Notes: generated by a model not told the origin, from the sequence alone. DNA of 64,000 nucleotides from VRUE01 sp963764365 (GCA_963764365.1 CAVXSI010000002.1:310001-374000), one strand, 5' to 3'; numbered from the stretch's first letter, positions 18,847 through 27,571 are shown. A program made the numbers and translations.

Positions 18847-21564
18847 GTGGGCACCCAGGGTCACGAGTACCCCGCTTACCGCGAAGCCGATGTCGTGCTT
18901 CGCGACGGCTCGACGGTCCACCTGCGCCCGGTGCGCCGCGAGGACGCGACAGCGCTGCACGAGCTGTTCGAGCGCCTCAGCCCGGGGGCGCGGACCTTTC
19001 GCTTCTTCTCCGGGGCGAGCGACCTCGGGGCGGCCGCCGAGCGGATGGCCGACGTCGACTACACCGAGCGCTACGGCCTGGTCGCGACCCGCGGCGACGG
19101 CGCCAGCCCGGTCGGCCACGGCACCTACATCGGCACCGCCCCGGGCCGCGCCGAGGTCGCCTTCGCGGTCGCCGACGAGCTGCAGGGACAGGGGCTGGGG
19201 ACGATCCTGCTCGCCCACTTGGCCGAGGTCGCCGGGGCGAACGGGATCGAGGCCTTCTTCGCCGAGGTGATGCCGGAGAACCATCGGATGGTCGAGGTCT
19301 TCCGCGAGAGCGGCTTCCCGATCGAGACCTCCTCCGAACCGGGGGCGATCCACGTCGAGCTGCCGACCTCGTTCGGCGGCGAGGCGGTCGGCCGCTTCGA
19401 GGAGCGCGACCGGCTGGCCGCCGAGGCGGCGGTGCGGGCGTTCCTGGCGCCGAGCTCGGTCGCCGTGGTCGGCGCCTCGCGCCGCCGCGAGACGGTCGGC
19501 GGCGCGGTCTTCCACAACCTGCTCGAGTCGCGCTTCGAGGGCGTCGTCCACCCCGTCAACCCGGCCAGCGACGTGGTCCAGTCGGTGCGCGCCTACCGGC
19601 GGCTGGCCGACGTCCCGGGGCCGGTCGACCTTGCGGTGATCGCGGTGCCGCCCGAGGCGGCGGTCGAGGCGGCGCGCGAAGCCGCCGCCCAGGGCGCTTC
19701 GACCCTGGTCGTTCTCTCCGCCGGCTTCGCCGAGGTCGGCCCGGCGGGCGCCGAGCACCAGCGCGAGCTGGTCGAGGTCTGCCGCGAATCGGGGATGCGG
19801 CTGGTCGGCCCGAACTGCCTCGGGGTGATCGCCAACGCGCCGGACGGCAGCCTCAACGCCAGCTTCGCCCCGTCGACGCCGCCGCCCGGCAACGTCGGCT
19901 TCGTCACCCAGAGCGGCGCGCTCGGGCTGGCGCTGATCGACCTCGCCGCCGACCGCGGCATCGGCGTCTCCTCCTTCGCCTCGATCGGCAACCGCGCCGA
20001 CATCACCGCCAACGACATGCTCGAGTACTGGGAGGGCGACCCGGCGACCGGCGTCGCCCTGCTCTACATCGAGTCGTTCAGCGACCCGGGCCGCTTCTCG
20101 CGGGTCGCCCGGCGGGCCGGTCGGGAGATGCCGATCGTCGCCGTCAAGAGCGGCCGCTCGGTGGCCGGCGAGCGGGCGACCGGCTCGCACACCGGCGCCC
20201 TGCTCTCGGCCTCCGACGTGACCGTCGACGCGCTGTTCGAGCAGGCCGGGGTGATCCGCACCGAGACGCTGGCCGAGCTGCTCGACGTCGCCGCGCTGCT
20301 CAGCAGCCAGCCGCTGCCGGCCGGGCCGCGGGTCGGCATCCTGACCAACGCCGGCGGCCCGGGGATCATGTGCGCCGACGCCTGCGAGGCGGCCGGGCTG
20401 GAGGTGCCGGAGCTGCCAGACGAGCTGCGGGCGGCGCTGGCCGAGCACCTGCCCGCCGAGGCCGGGCTCGCCAACCCGGTCGACATGATCGCGACCGCCA
20501 GCGCCGAGCAGTACCGGCGCTCGATCGCCACCCTCTCGGCCTGGGAGGGAATCGACGCGCTGATCGTGATCTTCATCCGGCCGCTGCTGACCCGGGCCGA
20601 GGAGGTGGCCGGCGCGGTCCGCGAGACGGTCGGCGAGATGGAACGGGCGATCCCGGTGCAGGCGGTGTTCATGTCGAGCGGCGACCGCGAGACGATGGCC
20701 GCCGGCGGCGGCGTCCCGACCTACGTGTATCCGGAGGACGCGGCGCGGACGCTGGGACGGGTGATGCGCCACGTGCGCTGGCGCGAGCGGCCGGCGGAGG
20801 AGCCGCCGCAATTCGACGACCTGAGGCCGGATGAGGCGAGCGCGGTGCTGGCGGCGGCGCTGGAGGGCGACGGCGAGTGGCTCGACGCCGACCGGACCGC
20901 CGCGCTGCTCGACTGCTACGGGATCGCGGCGCCGCCCTGGCGCCGCGCCGCCGACCCGGCCGCCGCCGCCCACGCCGCCGAGGCGCTGGGCTGCCCGGTG
21001 GCGCTGAAGGCCGAGGGGCCGCAGATCCTCCACAAGACCGACCTCGGCGCGGTGCGGACCGGGCTCGCCGACGCGACCGCGGTCGCCGGCGCCGCCGTGC
21101 AGATGGACGAGGCCCTCGCCGCGGCCGGGGTCGCGCGAGAGAGCTTCCTCGTCCAGGCGATGGTCGGCGGCGGGGTCGAGCTGCTGGTCGGGATCGCCGC
21201 CGACCCCGCCTTCGGGCCGGTGCTGGCCTGCGGCGCCGGCGGCACCCTGGCCGAGCTGCGGCGCGACGTCGCCGTGAGGATCTGCCCGGTCGGCGCCGGC
21301 GAAGCCGCCGAGATGATCCGCTCGCTGGCGATCTTCCCGCTGCTGACGGGCTGGCGCGGCGCTCCCGCGGCCGATCTCGCTGGGCTCGAAGAGCTGCTGC
21401 TGCGGGTCAGCGCGATGGTCGAGGCGCACCGCGAGATCGTCGAGCTCGACCTCAACCCGGTGATCGCCGGCCACGACGGCGCGGTCGCGGTCGACGCCCG
21501 GATCAGGGCGCGGCCCGCCCCGGCGCCCCGCCCCTGGCCAAGCACCTGGCGACCCCTCACCTGA
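18847..21564 (+). CDS. GNAT-acyl-CoA synthetase (ADP-forming) fusion, Pat-type protein acetyltransferase
   Basis: 905 residues. An N-terminal GNAT domain (about 20-170) contains the acetyl-CoA loop VADELQGQGLGTILLAHL. After it come the CoA-binding domain (FLAPSSVAVVGASRRRETVGG), a ligase domain (VGPNCLGVI, FVTQSGALG with SGRSVAGERATGSHTGAL) and a C-terminal ATP-grasp domain (CPVALKAEGPQILHKTDLG). The acetyltransferase-first order matches actinobacterial Pat enzymes that acetylate acyl-CoA synthetases; the synthetase half often acts as an acyl-CoA sensor. With the divergent deacetylase and acsA this fits a reversible lysine-acetylation circuit. GTG start, leaderless. Confidence 0.9.
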   Translation: MGTQGHEYPAYREADVVLRDGSTVHLRPVRREDATALHELFERLSPGARTFRFFSGASDLGAAAERMADVDYTERYGLVATRGDGASPVGHGTYIGTAPGRAEVAFAVADELQGQGLGTILLAHLAEVAGANGIEAFFAEVMPENHRMVEVFRESGFPIETSSEPGAIHVELPTSFGGEAVGRFEERDRLAAEAAVRAFLAPSSVAVVGASRRRETVGGAVFHNLLESRFEGVVHPVNPASDVVQSVRAYRRLADVPGPVDLAVIAVPPEAAVEAAREAAAQGASTLVVLSAGFAEVGPAGAEHQRELVEVCRESGMRLVGPNCLGVIANAPDGSLNASFAPSTPPPGNVGFVTQSGALGLALIDLAADRGIGVSSFASIGNRADITANDMLEYWEGDPATGVALLYIESFSDPGRFSRVARRAGREMPIVAVKSGRSVAGERATGSHTGALLSASDVTVDALFEQAGVIRTETLAELLDVAALLSSQPLPAGPRVGILTNAGGPGIMCADACEAAGLEVPELPDELRAALAEHLPAEAGLANPVDMIATASAEQYRRSIATLSAWEGIDALIVIFIRPLLTRAEEVAGAVRETVGEMERAIPVQAVFMSSGDRETMAAGGGVPTYVYPEDAARTLGRVMRHVRWRERPAEEPPQFDDLRPDEASAVLAAALEGDGEWLDADRTAALLDCYGIAAPPWRRAADPAAAAHAAEALGCPVALKAEGPQILHKTDLGAVRTGLADATAVAGAAVQMDEALAAAGVARESFLVQAMVGGGVELLVGIAADPAFGPVLACGAGGTLAELRRDVAVRICPVGAGEAAEMIRSLAIFPLLTGWRGAPAADLAGLEELLLRVSAMVEAHREIVELDLNPVIAGHDGAVAVDARIRARPAPAPRPWPSTWRPLT

Positions 21565-21580
21565 ACCGGCATGCCCACGG

Positions 21581-21628
21581 GACGTGGCGGGACTTCGTGC
21601 CCCTATGGGGCGTGTGAATCACGGCGTC
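21581..21628. repeat. Palindromic repeat family A, copy 5 (degenerate)
   Basis: The arms GACGTGGCGGGACTT and AATCACGGCGTC and the centre GTGCCCCTATGGGGCGTG keep the family layout but have several substitutions in the outer stem. It lies 17 bases after the acetyltransferase stop. Confidence 0.7.
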
Positions 21629-21736
21629 ACGGATCGCCGCGGGCGGCGACGCAAGGGACCCGGAACCTTTTGGTTTGCATAGAACCCCAGGCCATTTCCA
21701 TATATGAACCTCGAAACGGCATAGGGAGCGCTGGAC

Positions 21737-22273
21737 ATGAGACAATCGCTGCTGTTCCTGCTCGGACTGATCGCCTGCCTGGCGATGGCCGCACCGGCCG
21801 CGGCCGGCACCGCCGTCCCGGGCCACGACGCGGAGAAGTTTCCACAGCGGATCGACACCGACGAAAACGGCATCCCGGACGAAGGGATCGTGACCGTCGG
21901 CCACTACAACTCGGTCTACGCGGAAGACGCCGGCGGCGCCTACTGGTGGGATCTCGGCGCCGGTCGGATCTACTCCTCACCGGGCATCGAATCGATCGCG
22001 GACCTCAACCAGGGAACGCTGACCGTCTGCGACTACGTGGTCAACTACAGGGGGACTTTCGAAAACGACCCCTGCATGGACACCGGGTACATCTCGAACT
22101 TGATCAACTGCAGAGGGAACGAACCCGGGCACTACAACTACCTGATAGTCAACGAATCGGACCCGCGCTACCGCGGCATCCCCGAATACGCGATCTGGGG
22201 CAACTGGGAATACCACGTGCTGACTGAATCCGGCAACGGCAACCTCGTCCGGCCCGAACACCCCGTCCCCTGA
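21737..22273 (+). CDS. Secreted hypothetical protein
   Basis: 178 residues with a clean signal peptide (SLLFLLGLIACLAMAAPAAA, cleavage near AAAG). The mature part has an acidic DTDENGIPDEG segment like a calcium-binding loop, aromatic-rich strands (AGGAYWWDLGAGRIY) and three cysteines (VCDYVV, DPCMDT, INCRGN). No family recognised. The upstream 100 bases are AT-rich for this genome and a strong hairpin follows, so it is a single-gene unit, possibly acquired. Confidence 0.65.
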   Translation: MRQSLLFLLGLIACLAMAAPAAAGTAVPGHDAEKFPQRIDTDENGIPDEGIVTVGHYNSVYAEDAGGAYWWDLGAGRIYSSPGIESIADLNQGTLTVCDYVVNYRGTFENDPCMDTGYISNLINCRGNEPGHYNYLIVNESDPRYRGIPEYAIWGNWEYHVLTESGNGNLVRPEHPVP

Positions 22274-22283
22274 CCATCCGACC

Positions 22284-22314
22284 TGAGCCTGAATCCACTC
22301 TGGATTCAGGCTCA
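22284..22314 (+). terminator. Perfect 14-bp stem hairpin
   Basis: TGAGCCTGAATCCA, loop CTC, then TGGATTCAGGCTCA, starting 11 bases past the stop of the secreted protein gene. Perfect pairing and position make it an intrinsic terminator, although no T-run follows. Confidence 0.8.
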
Positions 22315-22425
22315 TAGGCGAGCGCCCCCCGCCGCGCCTCGGCCCCCGTGGCCCCGGCGCAGCGGCGGCGGGCCCGCCGACACAGCTCACCCGAACCTTC
22401 CAGGGGGGAGAGTTTTCGCCGCTGT

Positions 22426-22459
22426 GGACTTATTCCGTGTGATGGCACGGTCAAAGTCC
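22426..22459. repeat. Palindromic repeat family B, copy 1
   Basis: GGACTTATTCCGTG, six-base centre, CACGGTCAAAGTCC. The left arm is slightly decayed. The right arm overlaps the start of the DUF559 gene. Other copies are at 23367 and 31205. Confidence 0.8.
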
Positions 22460-23356
22460 AAAACGCGGAGTGCGAACGCGTGGGAGATGGCCAGGCGGCA
22501 GCACGGGATCGTCACGCGGCGGGCACTGCTGGGGCTCGGGTTCAGTGGAGAGGCGATCGACCACCGGATAGAGAAGGGACGACTACACCCGGTCGCCCGC
22601 GGCGTCTACGCGGTCGGCTGGCCCGCGACGACTCCCGAGCAGCGATGGATCTCGGCCGTGCTCACCTGCGGCGAGCAAGCCGTGCTCAGCCATCGCAGCG
22701 CCGCCGCACTGTGGGGGATCGGCAAAGAGCGGCGCGGACAGATCGACGTGACACTTCGGCGGCACGGTGAGCGCAACCGGCCGGAACTGCGAGTCAGAAC
22801 CAGGCCGGCACTGCCGGAGCGCGACGTCACGGTCCATCGCGGGATTCCGGTGACGACGCCCGTGCGCACCCTGGTCGACATGGCGAACGATGTCGGTTGG
22901 TCGATCGTTGAGCGCGCGGTGAACGACGCCGACAAGAGAGACCTCGTCGATCCGGAAACGCTGCGAGACGCTCTCGACGGCTATCGCGGCGTACCGGGGG
23001 TGCGGCTGCTGCGGTCGGTGCTCGACAAGCACACCTTTCGAATCTCCGACTCGGACCTGGAGCTTCTCTTCCGGCCGCTCGCGCGACGGGCCGGCCTGCC
23101 TCCCCCACTCACCAAACAGATGGTCAACGGCTATGAAGTCGACTTCTACTGGCCGGAGCTGGGACTGGTGATCGAGACGGACGGCCTGAGATATCACCGC
23201 ACGCCGTCATCCCAGAGCCGGGACCAGCGGCGCGACCAGGCGCATACGGCGTCCGGCCTCACCACGCTCCGCTTCAGCCACTACCAGGTAAAGCACGAAT
23301 CCACCTACGTGTGCTCGGTCCTGGCGAAGGTCGCGCGAAGCCTGGCGCCGCCATGA
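22442..23356 (+). CDS. AbiEi-like HTH / DUF559 (Vsr-fold) protein
   Basis: About 304 residues. The N-terminal 70 residues (MARRQHGIVTRRALLGLGFS, HRIEKGRLHPVARGVYAVG) form the winged-helix module found in AbiEi antitoxins. The C-terminal part carries the DUF559/very-short-patch-repair-like nuclease pattern YEVDFYWPELGLVIETDG followed by RYHRTPSSQSRDQRRDQ. These genes are abundant in actinobacteria; the role is unknown. Start choice is uncertain: ATG 22442 lies inside repeat B copy 1, so roughly 15 N-terminal residues are repeat-derived, and ATG 22487 gives the shortest conserved product. A second family B copy begins 11 bases after the stop, bracketing the gene. Confidence 0.75.
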   Translation: MARSKSKTRSANAWEMARRQHGIVTRRALLGLGFSGEAIDHRIEKGRLHPVARGVYAVGWPATTPEQRWISAVLTCGEQAVLSHRSAAALWGIGKERRGQIDVTLRRHGERNRPELRVRTRPALPERDVTVHRGIPVTTPVRTLVDMANDVGWSIVERAVNDADKRDLVDPETLRDALDGYRGVPGVRLLRSVLDKHTFRISDSDLELLFRPLARRAGLPPPLTKQMVNGYEVDFYWPELGLVIETDGLRYHRTPSSQSRDQRRDQAHTASGLTTLRFSHYQVKHESTYVCSVLAKVARSLAPP

Positions 23357-23366
23357 ACACCGCGTT

Positions 23367-23400
23367 GGACTTTGACCGTGCTATGGCACGGAGAAAGTAC
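23367..23400. repeat. Palindromic repeat family B, copy 2
   Basis: GGACTTTGACCGTG, centre CTATGG, CACGGAGAAAGTAC. Located 11 bases after the DUF559 stop and downstream of the convergent PBP gene. The right arm is slightly decayed. Confidence 0.8.
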
Positions 23401-23468
23401 GAAACGGCAACCGGTTGCGGCGCGGCCCCCCCGAGGCGCCGGAGGCGGGCTCGAACCGGGGCGTCTGC

Positions 23469-25601
23469 TCAGCCGCTCGGTCCGACACCGCCCGCGGACA
23501 CGCCTCCACCCGTCGAGGGCGCCGGGGCGGGCTGCGGCGCCGGGGCGGGCGCGGCTTCCGGTGGCGGCGTCGCGTGCTTGCCACCGCCTTCCTTTTCCGG
23601 TCCTTCTTCTTTGCCTCCTTCGAGTTCTTCTTCGCCTTCGCCCGGCGAGCGGGAGGGCCTCGCGGAGCCGCTGGTGTGGCCGCCGTGCAGGCTGGAGAGT
23701 TCGGGCAGATTGGAGGGCACGGCGAATTCGCCGCAGTTGCCGCCGTTCGCCGCTTCCATGAAGGAGCGCCAGATCGGCCCCGCGGTCGGCCCGCCGTAGC
23801 CGGTCGATTCGCGCGACTGCGGGTGACCGACCCAGACCGCGGTCGCGTAGCGCGGCGTGTAGCCGACGAACCAGGCGTCGGAGAGTTCCTCGGAGGTGCC
23901 GGTCTTGCCGGCCTCGGCGGAGCAGCCGATCGAGGTGTAGCCGGCGCCGGTGCCCTTGGTGATCACGCCCTCCAGCAGTTTGGTCACTTCATAGGCCTCG
24001 CCTTCGGTGAGGACGCGGTCGCCGGAGTCCGGGCTCGGTTCGTCGACCTTGCCGGTCGGGAACTCGACCCGGGCGATCGCGGTCGGTTCGTGGTGGACGC
24101 CGCCGCTGGCCAGGGTCGCGTAGGCGTCGGCCATTTCCAGCGGCGTGACGCCGACCGAGAGGCCGCCGATCGCCTCCGCCGGGACCGATTCGAGCGGCGC
24201 TTCGATACCCATCTGGTGCGCGGTGTGGGTGACGTTCTCCGGGCCGACGTCGAGGTCGAGTTGGGCGAAGATGACGTTGACCGAGGCCCAGGTCGCGCTG
24301 GCGAGCGACATCGTGCCGCCGCCGGGCTCGGCGTTGTTGACGACCCAGGGCGCGCCCCCGCCGGGCAGCTCGAGCGTCTTCGGCGAAGTGCCGTCGTAGT
24401 AGGTGGTGTAGGGGTCGATGCCCTGTTTGATCGCGGTCGTCAGGACGAAGGCCTTGAACGAGGAGCCGGGCTGGCGGTGGGCCTGCCAGGCGTAGTTGAA
24501 TTCGCTTTCTTCGGCCGAGCCTTCGGTCGAGGCGAGGGCGACGATCTCGCCGTTGGCGGGATCGACCGAGGCCAGCCCGGACGCCGGCCCGCCTTCGGAA
24601 TAGCAGACGCCGCAGGAGTCGACCGCTTCCTGCGCCCGTTCCTGCAGTTCGGGCTTGATCGTCGTGTAGGCCTTGAGGCCGCCGTAGCGGACCGTGTTCA
24701 GCCCGTACTTGTCGATCAGCTCCTGCTCGACCAGGTCGAACAGGAACGGGTCCTTGATCACCCGGTACTTGTGGCCGGGATTGAGGCCGAGCCCGCTGTG
24801 GACCGCCTTGCGGTATTCGGCCGGGGTGATGTAGCCCTGGTCGTCCATCGCCGTCAGCACCTGGTTGCGGCGGTCGAGCGCCGCCCGCGGGTCGAGGAAC
24901 GGGTTGTATTCGGAGGGCGCCTGCGGCAGGCCGGCGATCATCGCCGACTCGGTCAGGGTCAGCTTGCGCGCCGGCTTGCCGAAGTAGGTCTGGGCGGCGG
25001 CCTCGGCGCCGACCGCGGTCTCGCCTTCGACCGTGCCGTAGGGCGCGGTGTTGAGGTAGGCGGTGAGGATCCACTGCTTCGAGTGCGCTTCCTCCATGTC
25101 GTAGGCGAGGTGCGCTTCGACCAGCTTGCGCCTGATCGTCTCTTCGGGGTCGCGGATGTAGAGGTTGCGGACCAGCTGCTGGGTGATCGTCGAGGCGCCC
25201 TGGACCGGCTTGCCGCCGGCCAGCAGGTCCTTCCAGGCGGCGCGGGCGATGCCCGCCGGGTCGATCGCGCCGTGGCTGAAGAAGTTGCGATCCTCGATCG
25301 CCACGGTCGCGTACTTGAGGTTCTGCGGCAGCGCCTTCGAGCGGACCGGCTGGCGGATGCTGCTGGCGCGGATGAAGCCGATCAGGCTGCCGTCGGCGGC
25401 GTAGATCGCCGAGGAGCGGCCCTTCTGCACCGGCTTCAGGCTCGACAGCGGCGGCGCCGAGTCGTAGACATCGACCGCCCAGCTGGCGGCGAAGCCTCCG
25501 GCGGCGATCGAGGCCACGGCGAGCACGCCGAACGCCAGCAGCAGCTTCCTGCGCAGCGAGTGATGCGACCGGTAACGGCGTTTACGGGTGCGGTGGGCCA
25601 C
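23469..25601 (-). CDS. Class A penicillin-binding protein (bifunctional)
   Basis: Peptidoglycan glycosyltransferase and transpeptidase, about 710 residues, anchored by one helix (LLLAFGVLAVASIAAGGFAA). The GT51 domain has EDRNFFSHGAIDPAG, GASTITQQLVRNLYI and RRKLVEAHLAYDME. The transpeptidase triad is PGSSFKAF (SxxK), ASVNVIFAQ (SxN) and EAGKTGTSEE (KTG). A C-terminal tail rich in Gly, Glu, Pro and Ala follows, common in actinobacterial PBPs. I choose GTG 25601 over an upstream extension: TACAGT at 25612-25617 (minus strand) ends ten bases before it, giving a leaderless mRNA, and the basic tract HRTRKRRYRSHH then opens the protein. Confidence 0.93.
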   Translation of the reverse strand: MAHRTRKRRYRSHHSLRRKLLLAFGVLAVASIAAGGFAASWAVDVYDSAPPLSSLKPVQKGRSSAIYAADGSLIGFIRASSIRQPVRSKALPQNLKYATVAIEDRNFFSHGAIDPAGIARAAWKDLLAGGKPVQGASTITQQLVRNLYIRDPEETIRRKLVEAHLAYDMEEAHSKQWILTAYLNTAPYGTVEGETAVGAEAAAQTYFGKPARKLTLTESAMIAGLPQAPSEYNPFLDPRAALDRRNQVLTAMDDQGYITPAEYRKAVHSGLGLNPGHKYRVIKDPFLFDLVEQELIDKYGLNTVRYGGLKAYTTIKPELQERAQEAVDSCGVCYSEGGPASGLASVDPANGEIVALASTEGSAEESEFNYAWQAHRQPGSSFKAFVLTTAIKQGIDPYTTYYDGTSPKTLELPGGGAPWVVNNAEPGGGTMSLASATWASVNVIFAQLDLDVGPENVTHTAHQMGIEAPLESVPAEAIGGLSVGVTPLEMADAYATLASGGVHHEPTAIARVEFPTGKVDEPSPDSGDRVLTEGEAYEVTKLLEGVITKGTGAGYTSIGCSAEAGKTGTSEELSDAWFVGYTPRYATAVWVGHPQSRESTGYGGPTAGPIWRSFMEAANGGNCGEFAVPSNLPELSSLHGGHTSGSARPSRSPGEGEEELEGGKEEGPEKEGGGKHATPPPEAAPAPAPQPAPAPSTGGGVSAGGVGPSG

Positions 25602-25680
25602 TGGATCGAAAACTGTAGTGGGCGGGGATGGCGGGGCTTTCCCGCTGCGCGGCGCGCAATCCGGCGTGCGGCGCGCCAAC

Positions 25681-25732
25681 CGCCGAGTGAACGTTTGACC
25701 CCCCTACACGGTGGTCAAGTCTCCACTCGGCG
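25681..25732. repeat. 52-bp hairpin related to family A by its centre
   Basis: Outer arms CGCCGAGTG and CACTCGGCG, inner arms TTTGACC and GGTCAA, and a CCCCCTACACGG centre. Length and centre match family A, but the outer stem is different. It stands 16 bases past the stop of the alpha/beta hydrolase and ahead of the PBP promoter, a terminator position. Confidence 0.65.
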
Positions 25733-25748
25733 CGAGCGAGCGGTGCGC

Positions 25749-26642
25749 TCAGGCGGCTTTCAGCCGCGCCCGCCACTGCTCGGCGTCAAAGGCCGCCGGC
25801 TCGGTCTCGCGCAGGAAGCGCTCGAGCGTGGCGATGAAGCGGCCGGGCGCCTCAAGCTGCGGCAGGTGGCCGACATCGTCGAAGACCTCGAGCCGGCTGC
25901 CGGGGATCGCCCGGTGGGCGTCCTCCCCGTGATGCACGGGGATGATCGAGTCGCGGGCGCCCCAGACGATCAGCACCGGCACCGCCTCGGCCAGGTAGAG
26001 GCGGTCGGAGGCGTCGACCTTCTGGCCGCCAGTGCCGATCACCGAGCGCACGGTCGCCAGGAAGGCGGCGCGACGGTCGGAATCGGTCAGCGAGGCATAG
26101 CCGCGGAGAACCTCGGCGACGTCGGCGTTGGGGCGCAGGCCGATCGCCGAGAGGCCGCGCCCGACGGCGCCGCCGACCCGCCCGCCGATCCCGGCGGTGG
26201 CGGAGATGAAGACGTCGGCGCCGGGAAGGGAGGCCGCGCGCAGGACGGGGCTGACCTCGGGGCCGAGGCCGCCGCTGGAGACCAGCACCAGGCGCTCGAG
26301 CATCTCCGGGAACTGGTAGCCCATCTGCATCGCGATGCCGCCGCCGAGCGAGTGGCCGACCAGGGTCGCGCGCTCGTGGCCGAGCGTGATCAGCAGGTCG
26401 CGCAGGCCGGCGGCGAGAGCGCCGATCGAGTAGTCGCCGCCACCGGGGGCCGAGGCGCCGTGGCCGGGCAGGTCGGGGGCGATCACCGTGTGCCGGGAGG
26501 CAAGCGGCTCGATCACCTCCTGCCAGTTCTCGAAGGTGCCGCCCATGCCGTGGATCAGCAGCAGCACCGGGCCCTCACCGGCCTCGGCGTAGGTGATGGG
26601 CCGACCGTGCACGGTTGCTGTCTTCGCCTGCATCTCGGTCAT
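25749..26642 (-). CDS. Alpha/beta hydrolase
   Basis: 297 residues. The oxyanion segment LLLIHGMGGTFENW, nucleophile elbow VGHSLGGG (catalytic Ser), acid in VWGARDSIIP and histidine in DVGHLPQLE complete the triad. The lid region (about 140-200) is Gly-rich. Resembles haloperoxidase-like or C-C hydrolases; substrate unknown. TACTCT at 26649-26654 (minus strand) ends six bases before the ATG, a leaderless start. Confidence 0.9.
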   Translation of the reverse strand: MTEMQAKTATVHGRPITYAEAGEGPVLLLIHGMGGTFENWQEVIEPLASRHTVIAPDLPGHGASAPGGGDYSIGALAAGLRDLLITLGHERATLVGHSLGGGIAMQMGYQFPEMLERLVLVSSGGLGPEVSPVLRAASLPGADVFISATAGIGGRVGGAVGRGLSAIGLRPNADVAEVLRGYASLTDSDRRAAFLATVRSVIGTGGQKVDASDRLYLAEAVPVLIVWGARDSIIPVHHGEDAHRAIPGSRLEVFDDVGHLPQLEAPGRFIATLERFLRETEPAAFDAEQWRARLKAA

Positions 26643-26728
26643 GACGACAGAGTACGCCCCGGCGGGCGCCCGGTTACCGGGAGAACTACGGATTCGAGAC
26701 CGGTAGCCTGCGCTGCGGGCACGCGTCC

Positions 26729-27109
26729 ATGGCCGAATTCATCCACACCTGCTACCGGATCGGCGAGATCGACCGCTCGGTCGCCTTCTACGAGAAGCTC
26801 GGCTTCGAGGAGGTGACGAGGATGCCGATCGGTGACGAGGCGATCAACGTCTTCATGCGCCTGCCCGGCGAAGAGGTCCCGCGCCTCGAGCTGACCTACA
26901 ACCACGGCGTCGACTCCTACGAGCTCGGCAGCGGCTACAACCACATCGCGCTCGTCGTCGACGACCTCGAAGGCACCCTGGCCGGCCTCGCCGCCAAGGG
27001 GATCGAGCCCGAGAAGCCCCCCTACCGCCCCGGCGGCCGCACGACCGGCCACCGGATCGCCTTCGTCCGCGACCCCGACGGGTACCGCATCGAGCTGATC
27101 GGCGAGTAG
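26729..27109 (+). CDS. gloA: Lactoylglutathione lyase-like VOC protein
   Basis: 126 residues with two beta-alpha-beta-beta-beta modules of the vicinal oxygen chelate fold. The four metal-ligand positions of glyoxalase I are recognisable: His in FIHTCYRI, Glu in LELTYNH, His in YNHIALVV and Glu in YRIELIGE. Length and motif order fit bacterial GloA, which isomerises the methylglyoxal-thiol adduct. Since actinobacteria commonly lack glutathione, the thiol cofactor may be mycothiol or another thiol. Confidence 0.85.
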   Translation: MAEFIHTCYRIGEIDRSVAFYEKLGFEEVTRMPIGDEAINVFMRLPGEEVPRLELTYNHGVDSYELGSGYNHIALVVDDLEGTLAGLAAKGIEPEKPPYRPGGRTTGHRIAFVRDPDGYRIELIGE

Positions 27110-27217
27110 CGCTTGGCCCGCCGCCGCGGCGCGGCCGTGCTTGAGCCGGAACGAATCAGTCGGCGCCGACGGGCTCTGCGCGCCCGTCGCGGAGCGCACC
27201 GCATAGACTGAGCCGCC

Positions 27218-27571
27218 GTGAAGCTGGTGATCGGGATCGTGCGGCCGGAGAAGGCCAACGACGTGCTGGAGGCGCTCTACCGGGCCGAGGTGCGCGGGGT
27301 CTCGATCAGCCGCGTGCAGGGGCACGGCGGCGAGCTGGACCGGGTCGAGACCTACCGCGGCACGACCGTGCAGATGGGGCTCTCGGAGAAGGTCCGCTTC
27401 GAGGTCGCGGTCTCCGACGACTTCGTGCAGCCGACGGTCGACGCCCTCTGCCGCGGCGCCCGCACCGGCGAGGTCGGCGACGGCAAGATCTTCGTCCTGG
27501 CGCTGGATCAGGCGGTGCGGATCCGCACCGGCGAGTCCGATCGCGACGCGGTCACCCCGGTGGGCGAATGA
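27218..27571 (+). CDS. glnK: P-II family nitrogen regulator with non-canonical T-loop
   Basis: 117 residues; senses ATP/ADP and 2-oxoglutarate and docks on ammonium channels. Conserved elements are MKLVIGIVRPEK, GHGGELDRVETYRGTTV and VGDGKIFVLALDQAVRIRTG. In canonical GlnB/GlnK the T-loop tip carries Tyr51 for uridylylation or adenylylation; here residues 46-51 read YRGTTV, so position 51 is Val. The gene overlaps amt by four bases (ATGA), the classic glnK-amtB pair. TAGACT at 27204-27209 ends eight bases before GTG 27218, indicating a leaderless mRNA. Confidence 0.93.
   Translation: MKLVIGIVRPEKANDVLEALYRAEVRGVSISRVQGHGGELDRVETYRGTTVQMGLSEKVRFEVAVSDDFVQPTVDALCRGARTGEVGDGKIFVLALDQAVRIRTGESDRDAVTPVGE

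Noticed and set aside
23415..26816. Very long plus-strand ORF antisense to the PBP and hydrolase genes
   Set aside because: It is the GC-driven mirror frame of two well-supported minus-strand genes; it lacks domains and promoter and spans two transcription units.
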